The notes: generated from the letters alone by a model not told the origin. 64,000 bases of DNA from Micromonospora_G sp040676775 (GCF_040676775.1 NZ_JBFAPP010000006.1:310001-374000); one strand, 5' to 3'. Numbered from the stretch's first letter, positions 43,738-51,954 are shown. A program made the numbers and translations.

Positions 43738-43769
43738 ATCACAGGATCCCCGGGCGGGGATCCTGTGAT
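43738..43769 (-). promoter_or_regulatory. intercistronic hairpin between precursor and P450
   Basis: A perfect 14-bp stem (ATCACAGGATCCCC at 43738-43751 with its complement at 43756-43769) and a 4-base loop, 7-19 bases before the possible P450 starts. It may work as a partial terminator or a 3' stabiliser, so that precursor exceeds enzyme, as is common in RiPP operons. Confidence 0.7.
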
Positions 43770-43825
43770 CACTGTTTGTCGGTAGTCGTGATGGGAGTGG
43801 TTCCTGGCAGTGCCAGGGCGCAGGT

Positions 43826-43924
43826 CTAGTTGCCCTCGTAGCCGTAGAACCAGTACGGGTAACGTCCGCTGACCTGGGGCTTACCCACCAGGCGAGCCGC
43901 CACGTGACGCAGCATCCGGGTCAT
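43826..43924 (-). CDS. aromatic-rich RiPP precursor peptide (P450-associated)
   Basis: 32 codons. The N-terminal half is basic (MTRMLRHVAARLVGKPQVSG), like a short leader; the C-terminal RYPYWFYGYEGN has four Tyr, one Trp and one Phe in twelve residues. A strong ribosome site (AGGAGGT, 5 bp before the ATG) and the P450 gene downstream on the same strand support real expression. Known P450-tailored RiPPs (biarylitides, cittilin, tryptorubin/atropopeptides) also use very short precursors whose C-terminal aromatic residues become cross-linked. The YPYWFYGYEGN core matches none that I can recall. The cleavage point and ring pattern are unknown. Confidence 0.8.
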   Translation of the reverse strand: MTRMLRHVAARLVGKPQVSGRYPYWFYGYEGN

Positions 43925-44340
43925 GAGCACCTCCTACATCGATAGGGGACGATCATCTGAGCGGATCGTGTCATAGGGAGTTGTGCCCGGGCAACGGGTC
44001 GCGACGCGAGCCGCGACGGTGGGGAAGCCTGGCGAATCGCCTCCCGAGACGACCCCGGAAACACGGCGGTGAAGTGGCCGCGACCGCCTTGCGTCGGGGG
44101 AGAGTGCCCTGACCGGCGAGTACCCGGGTGGTGCCGCCACCCGGTGGCCACCCGCACGACCGCCGCCGTCGATCACCACGACCGTCGTCGAGAGCACATG
44201 GCTCCAAAAAGGACTATCCCGCTGACGCAGGCATCACCGTACGCATCAGTACAAGATCGTGTGGGGCGTCCGGTGCCCCGGATGTGGCGGCTCTGTCGCT
44301 CCGGAGGTCTGCACCGGCTTTGCCCCGATATGCTGCACGA
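43925..44340. other. 416-bp gap upstream of the RiPP precursor and IMPase-like gene
   Basis: No convincing gene on either strand; the overlapping frames are Arg/Pro-rich and lack ribosome sites. The right half is purine/pyrimidine mixed with CATGGCTCCAAAAAGG. It must hold divergent promoters for the precursor (minus) and the IMPase-like gene (plus); no clear -35/-10 pair stands out. Confidence 0.4.
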
Positions 44341-45141
44341 ATGATCAACTCGTATACGGGAAGTGACGATGTCGATGTCGGCGTGGCGATGGCCGCGGCG
44401 GCTGCCGGCGCGAACGTGGTGCGTGACATGTACGGCCAGCGGCTCAGCCGGATCGACAAGGGTGCCGGGGACTTCGCCACGGCTGCGGACGTGGCCGCCG
44501 AGCAGGCGATTCTCGACGTCATCCGTGCCCAGCGGCCTCACGACGCGGTGCTCGGCGAGGAGGGCGGCCAGCAGGGCGCGGCTGACTCCGTACGTCAGTG
44601 GTTGGTGGATCCCCTGTGCGGCACGCTGAACTACGCCGTCGGCAACATGCTGGTGGCGGTCAACGTGGCGCTGCGTGACGGGGCGGCGGCGGTGGCCGAC
44701 CCGTTCAGCGGCGAGGTCTTCTTCACCGACGGTGGGACCGCCCTGGTACGGCACAACGGTCTTGACGCACTCCTGTCGCCCACACCTGACACCCGCCTGG
44801 TCGACGTCAACCTGGACCCGCCGTTCCCGAACGCACCCGGATTCCGGGCCGTGGACCTGCTCGCCCACCCCGGTTTCGTGGCCCGGTTCCGGCCCCGGGT
44901 CGTCTCCACGACGCTCGCGCTGACCTGGGTCGCTGCCGGCAAACGCGCCGCGTACGTCACCGACGGTGGTGACCTGTCCGGGAGCGTGCACTTCGCCGCG
45001 GGCATCGCGATCTGCCGGGCCGCCGGCTGTGTGGTCACCGGAATCGACGGCGCCCCGATCGGGCCGGCGGGCCGAGGGCTGGTGGTCGCCGCCGACGCCG
45101 ATACCCACAGCGAGCTGATGTCCCTGATCCGCCGCCGCTGA
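44341..45141 (+). CDS. inositol monophosphatase-like protein, metal site altered
   Basis: 266 residues from ATG 44341. The IMPase fold is evident (DFATAADVAAEQAILDVI, LGEEGG with Glu73/74, WLVDPLCGTLNYAVGN, AAGIAICRAAG). Two of the metal-binding Asp are replaced: the second Asp of W-x-x-D-P-L-D-G-T is Cys93, and the Asp of the late W-D-x-A-A-G motif is His217 (SVHFAAG). Typical phosphatase activity is therefore doubtful. The frame upstream to 44128 is not family-like, so the start is set at 44341, without a clear ribosome site. It could be a pseudo-enzyme or act on another substrate. Confidence 0.78.
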   Translation: MINSYTGSDDVDVGVAMAAAAAGANVVRDMYGQRLSRIDKGAGDFATAADVAAEQAILDVIRAQRPHDAVLGEEGGQQGAADSVRQWLVDPLCGTLNYAVGNMLVAVNVALRDGAAAVADPFSGEVFFTDGGTALVRHNGLDALLSPTPDTRLVDVNLDPPFPNAPGFRAVDLLAHPGFVARFRPRVVSTTLALTWVAAGKRAAYVTDGGDLSGSVHFAAGIAICRAAGCVVTGIDGAPIGPAGRGLVVAADADTHSELMSLIRRR

Positions 45142-45159
45142 GGCCCGGGACGACGGCTG

Positions 45160-45188
45160 TTGACATCCCCGAACGACCGACATAATTT
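45160..45188 (+). promoter_or_regulatory. promoter of the GH95 gene
   Basis: TTGACA at 45160-45165 and TAATTT at 45183-45188 with a 17-bp spacer, in an AT-rich island 104 bp before the GTG start. Confidence 0.6.
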
Positions 45189-45291
45189 ATGAAAACATCG
45201 GATTGATGATGGCCCACGTTACCTGCTGGATGGCGGAAAGTCCGGATCCAGGCGGTAGAGATCCGATGAATGTGTCGGAAGGGAAACCACC

Positions 45292-47664
45292 GTGCTCGAA
45301 TCGTCCCGTCGTGACTTCCTCCGCCTGACCGGTGCGGCCGGGGCCGGTCTCGCGATCGCCGGCGCCCGGCCGTTCGCCGCGCACGCCGCACCGGCCCGTC
45401 CCACCGAAGCCACACTGGTCCCGGAGGCCCAGGTCACCACGCTCTGGTACCGCACACCAGCCAAAGAGGACCAGATCATCCGGGAGGGCCTGCCGATCGG
45501 CAACGGCCGGCTCGGTGCACTGACCGGCGGCAACCCCGCCGACGACGTCGTCTACCTCACCGACGGCTCGTTCTGGACCGGTGGACGCAACGACACCCTG
45601 CAGAGCGACGGCCAACTCCCGTACGACGGGAACGGCTTCGGCAGCTTCGGCCTGCTCGCCCAGGTACGCGTCGCGCTGACCGGCCACAACCCGCAGACGT
45701 ACACGGACTATCGCCGCACTCTCGACCTCAGCAACGGAATCGTGTCGGTGAGCTACCGGATCGGGAAGGCGCACTACCGGCGCGAGGTCTACGCCAGCCA
45801 CCCGGACGACGTGATCGTCCTGCGGCTCACCCAGTCCGGCGGCGGCAGCCACACCGGTTCCGTGTCCCTGGTCGGCACCCACAGCGAGACCACCACGGCC
45901 GCCGGCAGCCAGGCCAGCTTCGCCGGCACGCTGCCCAATGGCCTGAGGTACGCGGCGGCGGTCACCGCGATCGGCTCCGGCGGCCGGATCGGCACCGACG
46001 GTTCCAAGGTCACCTTCGAGGGCTGCCGGGAACTGCTGGTGGTGATCTGCGGCGGCACCGACTACTCCCGGGACGCGGCGAAGAACTTCCGCGACCCGGC
46101 GGTCGACCCGCTCGCGCTCGCCCGTACGAAAATCGCCTCGGCCGCTCGGGTCCCCGCAGCCGGCCTGCTCGCCACGCACGTCGCCGACTACCGGCGGCTC
46201 TACGACCGGATGCGGTTGCGCCTGGGCGAGTCGACGCCGGTGCAGCGGGCCCTGGATACCTGGTCGCGGATCGCCGTCCGCTACACCGACCCGACCACCC
46301 CCGACCCGGAACTGGAAGCGATGTACGTCCAGTTCGGCCGGTACCTGAACATCACCGGCTCCCGTGACCGGCTGCCGATGAACCTCCAGGGCATCTGGGT
46401 GCACAACAACAACCCGGACTGGTTCGGCGACTACCACACCGACATCAACATCCAGATGAACTACTGGTTGGCCGACCCGGCCGGGCTCGGCGAGACCGCG
46501 CACGCCCTGGCCGACTACTGCGTGTCCCAGTTGCCGGTCTGGACCGATGTCACCCGACGGCTGTACAACGACCCCCGCAACCGTTTCCGCAACAGCAGCG
46601 GAAAACTGGCCGGCTGGGCGGTCGCGTTCTCCACGAACATCTACGGCGGCAGTGGCTGGGTCTGGCACCCGTCCGGCAACGCCTGGCTGTGCAACTCGCT
46701 GTGGCGGCACTACGAGTACAGCCTGGACCGCGCGTACCTGGAGAAGATCTACCCGGTGCTCAAGGGTGCGGCGGAGTTCTGGCAGTCCCGGCTCATCCCG
46801 ACCACGGTCACCGAGCCGGACGGTACGACCCGCGAGGTGCTGGTCGACGACAACGCCTGGTCACCGGAGCACGGCCCGGACGCGAAGGGCATCACGTACG
46901 CGCAGGAACTCGCCTGGGACCTGTTCCAGCAGATCAAGGTCGCCGCCGAGGTGCTCGGCCGGGACCAGGACTTCGCCGCCGAGGTCACCGACCTCCAGTC
47001 CCGGCTCTACCTGCCCCGGGTCAGCCCGAAGAGCGGCTGGCTCGAGGAGTGGATGACCCCGGAGAACCTCGGCGAGACCACACACCGGCACCTCTCCCCG
47101 CTGATCGGCTTCTACCCCGGCGACCGGATCAACACCGACACCAGCCCGAAGGAACTGGTCGACGGCGTACGGGCGTTGCTCACCGCGCGCGGCATGGACA
47201 GTTACGGCTGGGCCTGCGCGTGGCGGTCGCTGTGCTGGTCCCGGCTGAAGGACGCGGAGAACGCGTACCAGCTCTACCTGACCGTGTTGCGGCCGTCGAT
47301 GAACAACGGCAACGGCACCTCGGCCAACCTGTTCGACATGTACAGCCAGGGCAGCTACACCATCTTCCAGATCGACGCCAACCTGGGCGGAGCCGCCGCG
47401 GCGCTGGAGATGCTGCTCTACTCACGACCCGGTGTCATCGAACTGCTGCCCGCGCTTCCGGACGCCTGGGCACCCAGCGGTGAGGTGACCGGCGTCGGCG
47501 CCCGAGGTGGCTTCGAGGTGGATCTCGCCTGGCGCAACGGCAAGGTGACCAGCGCGACGATCCGCAGCGTCGGCGGCACCGAAACCGAGGTACGTGCGGG
47601 GAACTGGCGGCGTCGGATCACCCTCGAGCCGGGGCGGTCCGTCACCCTGACCCCCGGCCGCTGA
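45292..47664 (+). CDS. secreted GH95 alpha-L-fucosidase
   Basis: 790 residues from GTG 45292 (GGAAGGG upstream). TAT signal SSRRDFLRLTGAAGAGLAIAG with a following Ala-x-Ala cut site. The body is glycoside hydrolase family 95: LPIGNGRLGALTGGNPADD at the front, the (alpha/alpha)6 barrel with MNLQGIWVHNNNPDW, DYHTDINIQMNYWLA and TAHRGMDSYGWACAWR-like segments, and a C-terminal beta domain. The enzyme removes terminal alpha-1,2-fucose (or related L-galactose) by inversion. Export by TAT means it folds first. It is monocistronic with a long hairpin terminator. Confidence 0.9.
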   Translation: MLESSRRDFLRLTGAAGAGLAIAGARPFAAHAAPARPTEATLVPEAQVTTLWYRTPAKEDQIIREGLPIGNGRLGALTGGNPADDVVYLTDGSFWTGGRNDTLQSDGQLPYDGNGFGSFGLLAQVRVALTGHNPQTYTDYRRTLDLSNGIVSVSYRIGKAHYRREVYASHPDDVIVLRLTQSGGGSHTGSVSLVGTHSETTTAAGSQASFAGTLPNGLRYAAAVTAIGSGGRIGTDGSKVTFEGCRELLVVICGGTDYSRDAAKNFRDPAVDPLALARTKIASAARVPAAGLLATHVADYRRLYDRMRLRLGESTPVQRALDTWSRIAVRYTDPTTPDPELEAMYVQFGRYLNITGSRDRLPMNLQGIWVHNNNPDWFGDYHTDINIQMNYWLADPAGLGETAHALADYCVSQLPVWTDVTRRLYNDPRNRFRNSSGKLAGWAVAFSTNIYGGSGWVWHPSGNAWLCNSLWRHYEYSLDRAYLEKIYPVLKGAAEFWQSRLIPTTVTEPDGTTREVLVDDNAWSPEHGPDAKGITYAQELAWDLFQQIKVAAEVLGRDQDFAAEVTDLQSRLYLPRVSPKSGWLEEWMTPENLGETTHRHLSPLIGFYPGDRINTDTSPKELVDGVRALLTARGMDSYGWACAWRSLCWSRLKDAENAYQLYLTVLRPSMNNGNGTSANLFDMYSQGSYTIFQIDANLGGAAAALEMLLYSRPGVIELLPALPDAWAPSGEVTGVGARGGFEVDLAWRNGKVTSATIRSVGGTETEVRAGNWRRRITLEPGRSVTLTPGR

Positions 47665-47688
47665 GTCGTCGTCACCCGATGGGCCCAC

Positions 47689-47738
47689 CACGATCGTGAG
47701 GGGTTCGGCTCCCGCCGGCCGAACTCCTCACGATCGTG
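47689..47738 (+). terminator. terminator hairpin after the GH95 gene
   Basis: 21-base arms (47689-47709 and 47718-47738) with one mismatch and an 8-base loop, 25 bp after the GH95 stop. The right arm begins inside GCCGGCCGAACTC (47714-47726), a 13-mer found again in the hairpin at 51137-51186. Confidence 0.8.
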
Positions 47739-47924
47739 CAAACCACCTAACGGCGTCAGCCTGGGACCGGATCATGTCGTCGGTCTGCCACCGATCTCGG
47801 TGCCATTCGCATTTATGTCATGTTGGCTGGCACCTATGTGCCCGTTTTGCTGATAGGTCGTGCCTTGCTGCCATGATGAAGTGGTGCCCTCGATGTTCCT
47901 TTGGGCAATGAAAGGCTGGCGCGG

Positions 47925-48527
47925 GTGAGTGAGTTCGCTGAGCACGTGCGGCAGGAGATGGTACGCCAGCGGGAGCAGCAGGAAGCGAGTCGGGTTGCCG
48001 ACGAAAACGATCGCAAACTACATGCGACGCGCGTGGATTCGACCCTTGAGTTGACTCGAAAGATCGTTGGCGAGCTTCGCAATCACCGGGTCGAGATGGA
48101 CGCCAGTGTTGTGCGGCGGGTGCAGGAAGAGCGGTTCAGAACGACGATATTCGGAAGGAAGGTTCCAGCCGGCCACGACTGGGTGGATGAGCGGCTCGCC
48201 GAGGGGTGGTGGATCCTTCGCGAGGAGCGCGCCGACCCGGATTCACGGACAGCGGAACTGATGAGCGGGACGTATATCGTCCTCGCGTCCACGGGCGACG
48301 TATGGTACTACGATATCGATGGCACCTACGTACTCCTGGATCGGGTGAAGCGATCCCACCCCGGGAAGGATGCGTCGCAAGCTGATCAGTTGGAGTGGGT
48401 GACGTACAAGAGCGCGCTCGGCCGTATCTGGGGAAATCTTGATCGAGGGTTGACCCGGCTTCTTGTAGACAACGGCATAGACGTCGACTTCCTGGACGAG
48501 GAGGTGGGGAGGGAGAGCGCCGATTGA
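47925..48527 (+). CDS. hypothetical protein, lower GC
   Basis: About 200 residues from GTG 47925 (AAAGG 9 bp upstream; TTG 47901 also in frame). The N terminus is a long charged helix rich in Gln, Glu and Arg (VRQEMVRQREQQEASR), probably coiled coil; the C-terminal half has WVDERLAEGWWILREE and VWYYDIDGTYVLLDR. No family is recognised. Its G+C and third-position use are visibly lower than in its neighbours, which suggests recent arrival. It is convergent with the GH127 gene. Confidence 0.65.
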   Translation: MSEFAEHVRQEMVRQREQQEASRVADENDRKLHATRVDSTLELTRKIVGELRNHRVEMDASVVRRVQEERFRTTIFGRKVPAGHDWVDERLAEGWWILREERADPDSRTAELMSGTYIVLASTGDVWYYDIDGTYVLLDRVKRSHPGKDASQADQLEWVTYKSALGRIWGNLDRGLTRLLVDNGIDVDFLDEEVGRESAD

Positions 48528-48562
48528 GTGGGTGCATCGTCCCCCATTCCCTGACTTGCGTC

Positions 48563-50776
48563 TCAAGGGCGGAGCGCGTCTTCGGCGTCGGTGGCCGCGG
48601 CGAGGATGGCGGTTCGTTCCTCGCGGGTGAAGACACCTTGGCGTACCCAGTTCGCGGAGGCGGCGGTGACCGTCTTCATGAACTCCTGGTGGCTGCCGAA
48701 CGGGGCCTGGGCCCAGACCAGGTCCAGGAACGTCTGACCCTCACGCTCCTTGTTCACCACCCCCGAGTCGTACGTCGCGAAGACGACCGTCGGTTCCGTA
48801 CGCCGGAAGTAGATGTGGTGGGCCTGGGTGTCCCCGATGTAGAGCGGGCGCAGGGTGTGGCCGTTGGTGGTGAACGTGCCGGACGTGCCCGACTCGAACG
48901 CGGGGGAGATGTCCCCGTCGAGCTTGACCTGCCGGTAGAACGAGAACTCCCGGTACTCCCGCTCCTGGCTCAGCGCCGCCAGCACCACCGGCCCGTGGAA
49001 CACGGTCTGGGTGTCGGCCCGGTCGAGCGCCTTCTCCACCCGCAAACCGAACGGCATCGAGATCCGGATCGTGTCGCCGGTCTGCCACATCCGCCGCAGC
49101 CGCAGGTACGTTCCCGGCGTCTTCGGCCCCAACCGTTCCTGACCGTTGATCCACACCTGGAAGTTCTTCGCCCAACTCGGCACCCGCAGCAGGATGTCGA
49201 GCTGTGCCTTGCCGGTGATGGTCAGCCTGCTCTCCTGCTGCCGGGGAAAGTCGGTGGTCTGGGTGACCGTGATCCCCTTCTCGGCCCAGTTCAGGGTCGA
49301 GCCGACGAACAGATTGACGTAAAGCGAGCCGTTGTCCGCCGACCGGAAGTAGACGGACTCCTGGTACTTGGTGTGGTTCTCCAGACCGGTTCCGCCGCAG
49401 CAGGTGCCGGTGTTGCCGTAACCGCGTACGTTGCCGGGGCTCAGTGGGAGGAAGTAGACGACGTTCGGGTTGCTGGTGCTGTCGGCGTCGCGGCGGGACC
49501 CGAGGATGTGGTTGACCAGGGTCCGCTCGTAGTAGTCCATGTACTTCGGGTCAGGATCGTGGAAGAACAGGTTCCGCGCCACCTTCAGCAGGTTGTACGA
49601 GGTGCAGGTCTCGGCCCCGCTGCCCGCGATCGAGTTGGCGATGTTGCCCCGAGGCTGGAACAGCTCCGCGTTGGTGTTCGCGGGCAGACCCTCACTGGCC
49701 GGCCACGTGCCGCTGGTGCCGCCGTGGGCGTACATCCGGTGCGGGACCACCATGTTCCAGAAGTTCTCGGCGGCGGTGTGGTAGTCCGGCTCGTTCGACC
49801 GGTCGAAGACCCGCAGGTAGCCGACGAACTGCGGGACGTGGGTGTTCGCGTGCAGCCGGGTGAGGATGTCGTGGTCCTCCACGCACGCACCGAAGAGAGC
49901 CTGTCGGTTGTCGAAGCACTTCGCCGTGGTCAGGTAACGCTCGTCGCCGGTGATCGCGTGCAGGTCGGCCATCACCTCGTTCATGCCGCCGTACTCGCCG
50001 GCGATGTAGATCGCCCACATCCGGTTGAGCTGTTCGCGGGGGAGGACCGAGAGTCGACTGTGCACCCAGTCGCCCATCCGGGTCACGATCTCCAACGCCT
50101 GCTCGTTCCCCACCAGCAGGTACGCGTCGAGCAACCCGCGCATGATCTTGTGGCAGGTGTAGTACGGCGCCCAGATCGTCGGGTAGGTCGCGAACGACTC
50201 CAGCCGGACGAACTGAGTCTCCGGGTACGCGGCCAGGAAACCAGGATGGCTCGCCTGCCCAGTGGCCGCGATGGCGTCCTGACACCTGCCCAGCTCGGTG
50301 ACGATGTAATCGATCTTGTCCCGGTAGACCTGCTCGCCGGTCGACGCGTACGCCTGGGCGAACATCGTGATCAGATGCCCGCTGAAGTGCCCGCGCAGGT
50401 TGCCGGTGGCGTCGTCCCAACCACCCGGCGGTGACGAACCCTCCGGGGTGGGCAGCCCGGCCGTCACCCGGAAGTTGTGCAATACCCGGTCCGCCGAGTA
50501 CGCCGTCGCCAGGTTCAGTACGCGCGCACGCTTCTCGGCGAAGACCGTACCGCTGGCAAGGGTGACCTGGTCGAGAGCGAACGGCTTCACCACCCAGCTC
50601 GGATTCTGGTCCAGGAACCCGGCCTCCGGCGAGCTGGCTGCGAGGGTCGACGTGTCGGAGTCCGGTGCGGCCTGCGCCGCGCTGCCGAGTTGCGGAGCGA
50701 CGAACGCTCCCACTGTTGCGGCGCTGCCGACTTTCAGCAACCCGCGCCGATCGATAGCTGGACGTGCTGGCGTCAC
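48563..50776 (-). CDS. secreted GH127 beta-L-arabinofuranosidase
   Basis: 737 residues from GTG 50776. TAT signal DRRGLLKVGSAATVGAF. GH127 hallmarks: the zinc/thiol site Glu389-Thr-Cys391 (GAETCTSYN) and Cys459-Cys460 (GTCCGGTGLE), where one Cys is the nucleophile in characterised members; also HFSGHLITMFAQAY and FLPLSPGNVRGYGNTG. It would release L-arabinofuranose from plant cell-wall chains outside the cell. Two LacI-type operators lie in its upstream region, so it is probably induced by a sugar; the LacI regulator is not in the window. Confidence 0.9.
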   Translation of the reverse strand: MTPARPAIDRRGLLKVGSAATVGAFVAPQLGSAAQAAPDSDTSTLAASSPEAGFLDQNPSWVVKPFALDQVTLASGTVFAEKRARVLNLATAYSADRVLHNFRVTAGLPTPEGSSPPGGWDDATGNLRGHFSGHLITMFAQAYASTGEQVYRDKIDYIVTELGRCQDAIAATGQASHPGFLAAYPETQFVRLESFATYPTIWAPYYTCHKIMRGLLDAYLLVGNEQALEIVTRMGDWVHSRLSVLPREQLNRMWAIYIAGEYGGMNEVMADLHAITGDERYLTTAKCFDNRQALFGACVEDHDILTRLHANTHVPQFVGYLRVFDRSNEPDYHTAAENFWNMVVPHRMYAHGGTSGTWPASEGLPANTNAELFQPRGNIANSIAGSGAETCTSYNLLKVARNLFFHDPDPKYMDYYERTLVNHILGSRRDADSTSNPNVVYFLPLSPGNVRGYGNTGTCCGGTGLENHTKYQESVYFRSADNGSLYVNLFVGSTLNWAEKGITVTQTTDFPRQQESRLTITGKAQLDILLRVPSWAKNFQVWINGQERLGPKTPGTYLRLRRMWQTGDTIRISMPFGLRVEKALDRADTQTVFHGPVVLAALSQEREYREFSFYRQVKLDGDISPAFESGTSGTFTTNGHTLRPLYIGDTQAHHIYFRRTEPTVVFATYDSGVVNKEREGQTFLDLVWAQAPFGSHQEFMKTVTAASANWVRQGVFTREERTAILAAATDAEDALRP

Positions 50777-50806
50777 GGTCTACCCCCTGGCATCAGAAGA
50801 CTCATA

Positions 50807-50818
50807 GTTAGCGCTAAC
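50807..50818. promoter_or_regulatory. LacI-type operator 1 of GH127
   Basis: A perfect 12-bp palindrome, GTTAGCGCTAAC, with the central CpG and flanking TTA/TAA typical of LacI/GalR-family operators. It is 31 bp upstream of the GH127 GTG on the minus strand. Confidence 0.75.
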
Positions 50819-50847
50819 ATCGACGCCGGTACGGCGTTCACCGTGTT

Positions 50848-50855
50848 AAGCGCTT
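50848..50855. promoter_or_regulatory. LacI-type operator 2 of GH127
   Basis: AAGCGCTT inside GTTAAGCGCTTGTT, a second LacI-like palindrome, centred about 39 bp from the first. Two sites at this spacing allow cooperative binding. Confidence 0.55.
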
Positions 50856-51054
50856 GTTTCCAGCAACCTAACGCCATCGATGCGTACACCCCACCGAACA
50901 CCTGTAGAAACTTCGACACTCCTCGTTGAACACCTGCTGAAGTCGTGCCTGCCGGTGCTGTCCGTGCCTGGGTGCTGGCTGTGCTGGTGGAGGTGCCTCA
51001 GGTGAGTTGCTGGGCTGGACTGTCTTAGTGAAGTTCACGCGTGGGGGCTCGACG

Positions 51055-51068
51055 TGTTCACGTGAACA
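51055..51068. promoter_or_regulatory. perfect 14-bp palindrome
   Basis: TGTTCACGTGAACA reads the same on both strands. It lies in the middle of the divergent region, about 175 bp before the MerR-VOC gene. A related half (AAGTTCACGCG) occurs at 51031. A regulator dimer site is likely; the protein is unknown. Confidence 0.5.
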
Positions 51069-51136
51069 TCGCGTATGGGTTGTGCTCCCCGTGACCGCCC
51101 CTCCTGCTGTCCACGCCTCCTGGGGTGGGTTCTCCA

Positions 51137-51186
51137 TGATCAGGGAGAGTTTGGCTCGCTATAGCCGGCCGAACTCTCCCTGATCA
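51137..51186. repeat. long hairpin sharing a 13-mer with the GH95 terminator
   Basis: 19-base arms (51137-51155 and 51168-51186) with one mismatch and a 12-base loop. It ends 57 bp before the MerR-VOC start and follows no plus-strand gene, so it may be an attenuator or a mobile hairpin element rather than a simple terminator. Confidence 0.6.
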
Positions 51187-51243
51187 AGAAAGGGGCGCGG
51201 CGTGGGTTGACTCTCGGGTGGGCTGAGACCTGATGCTTGCGGG

Positions 51244-51954
51244 GTGGAAGACAGGGAACTTCTCAACATTGGCGCGTTTGCGCTGGTCAGTGGCTTGTCG
51301 ATTGCGGCGCTGCGGCACTACGACGAGATCGGGCTGTTCAAGCCGGCTCGCGTCGACCCCGACAGCGGCTACCGCCAGTACGCGCACGACCAGGTGGAGC
51401 AGGCCCGACTGATCTGTGGCCTACGCGCGGTCGACCTGCCCATCGACGAGATCAGGGCGCTGCTGGCGGGGAGCCGTGAGCTTGTCCCGCCGGCTCTCGA
51501 CGCTCACCGCGAGCGGCTCGTCGCCCAGGTGCGCGAGCTGTCGCAGCGGGTGGTGGCGGTGGACGAGTTCATCGAGAAGGGAGAGCTGATGCCCGCCCTG
51601 CAAACCGTGCATCCCGCGCAGATCAGGATCGGGGTGACGGACGTACGGGCTGCGGCAAGCTTCTACACGAAGGCGTTCGATGTCGTCTTCAACGAGGCGA
51701 TCGGCTCGCTACAGTTCGGCACCCACCACAGTGAGCGGTTCTTCCTCATCACCCTGGAGGAGGCCGCTCCCGACTCGACCGACCGTGGCCGTGCCCACTT
51801 CGGGCTGCTGGTGGAGGACGTCGACGCAGCCCACGCCCGAGCACTCGCCGCCGGGGGAGCCGAGGTGCAACCCCCGACCGACTTCACCTGGAAGCCCCGC
51901 GCCTCCTGCGTACGCGACCCCAGCGGCAACCTCATCGACCTCTACCAGGGCTGA
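51244..51954 (+). CDS. MerR regulator fused to a VOC/glyoxalase domain
   Basis: 236 residues from GTG 51244. MerR domain first: LLNIGAFALVSGLSIAALRHYDEIGLFKPARVDPDSGYRQY is broken into helix-turn-helix and wing; then a linker helix; then a VOC (glyoxalase/bleomycin-resistance) fold from about 125: IRIGVTDVRAAASFYTKAF, and DPSGNLIDLYQG at the end. The VOC half probably binds the inducer, making a one-component sensor. Its 3' end overlaps the SMI1/KNR4 gene by 13 bp on the other strand. The target genes are not evident. Confidence 0.85.
   Translation: MEDRELLNIGAFALVSGLSIAALRHYDEIGLFKPARVDPDSGYRQYAHDQVEQARLICGLRAVDLPIDEIRALLAGSRELVPPALDAHRERLVAQVRELSQRVVAVDEFIEKGELMPALQTVHPAQIRIGVTDVRAAASFYTKAFDVVFNEAIGSLQFGTHHSERFFLITLEEAAPDSTDRGRAHFGLLVEDVDAAHARALAAGGAEVQPPTDFTWKPRASCVRDPSGNLIDLYQG

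Larger units (their letters stand above)
50777..51243. other. 467-bp control region upstream of GH127 and the MerR-VOC gene
   Basis: No convincing gene. It contains, from left to right, two LacI-type palindromes, a perfect TGTTCACGTGAACA palindrome at 51055-51068, and a 19-bp-arm hairpin at 51137-51186. The frames on both strands are low-complexity and lack ribosome sites. Confidence 0.6.

Noticed and set aside
43803..43817. CCTGGCAGTGCCAGG palindrome after the precursor stop
   Set aside because: Seven-bp arms with one base between them; too short a loop to be sure it is a terminator, and the 14-bp hairpin next to it is the better candidate.
43934..44197. 87-residue minus-strand frame upstream of the RiPP precursor
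   Set aside because: Arg/Pro-rich, no ribosome site, and it runs through the precursor's leader region; three frames are open here through GC bias.
48524..50434. 636-residue plus-strand frame
   Set aside because: Antisense to the GH127 enzyme; Val/Arg/Gly-rich with no motif.
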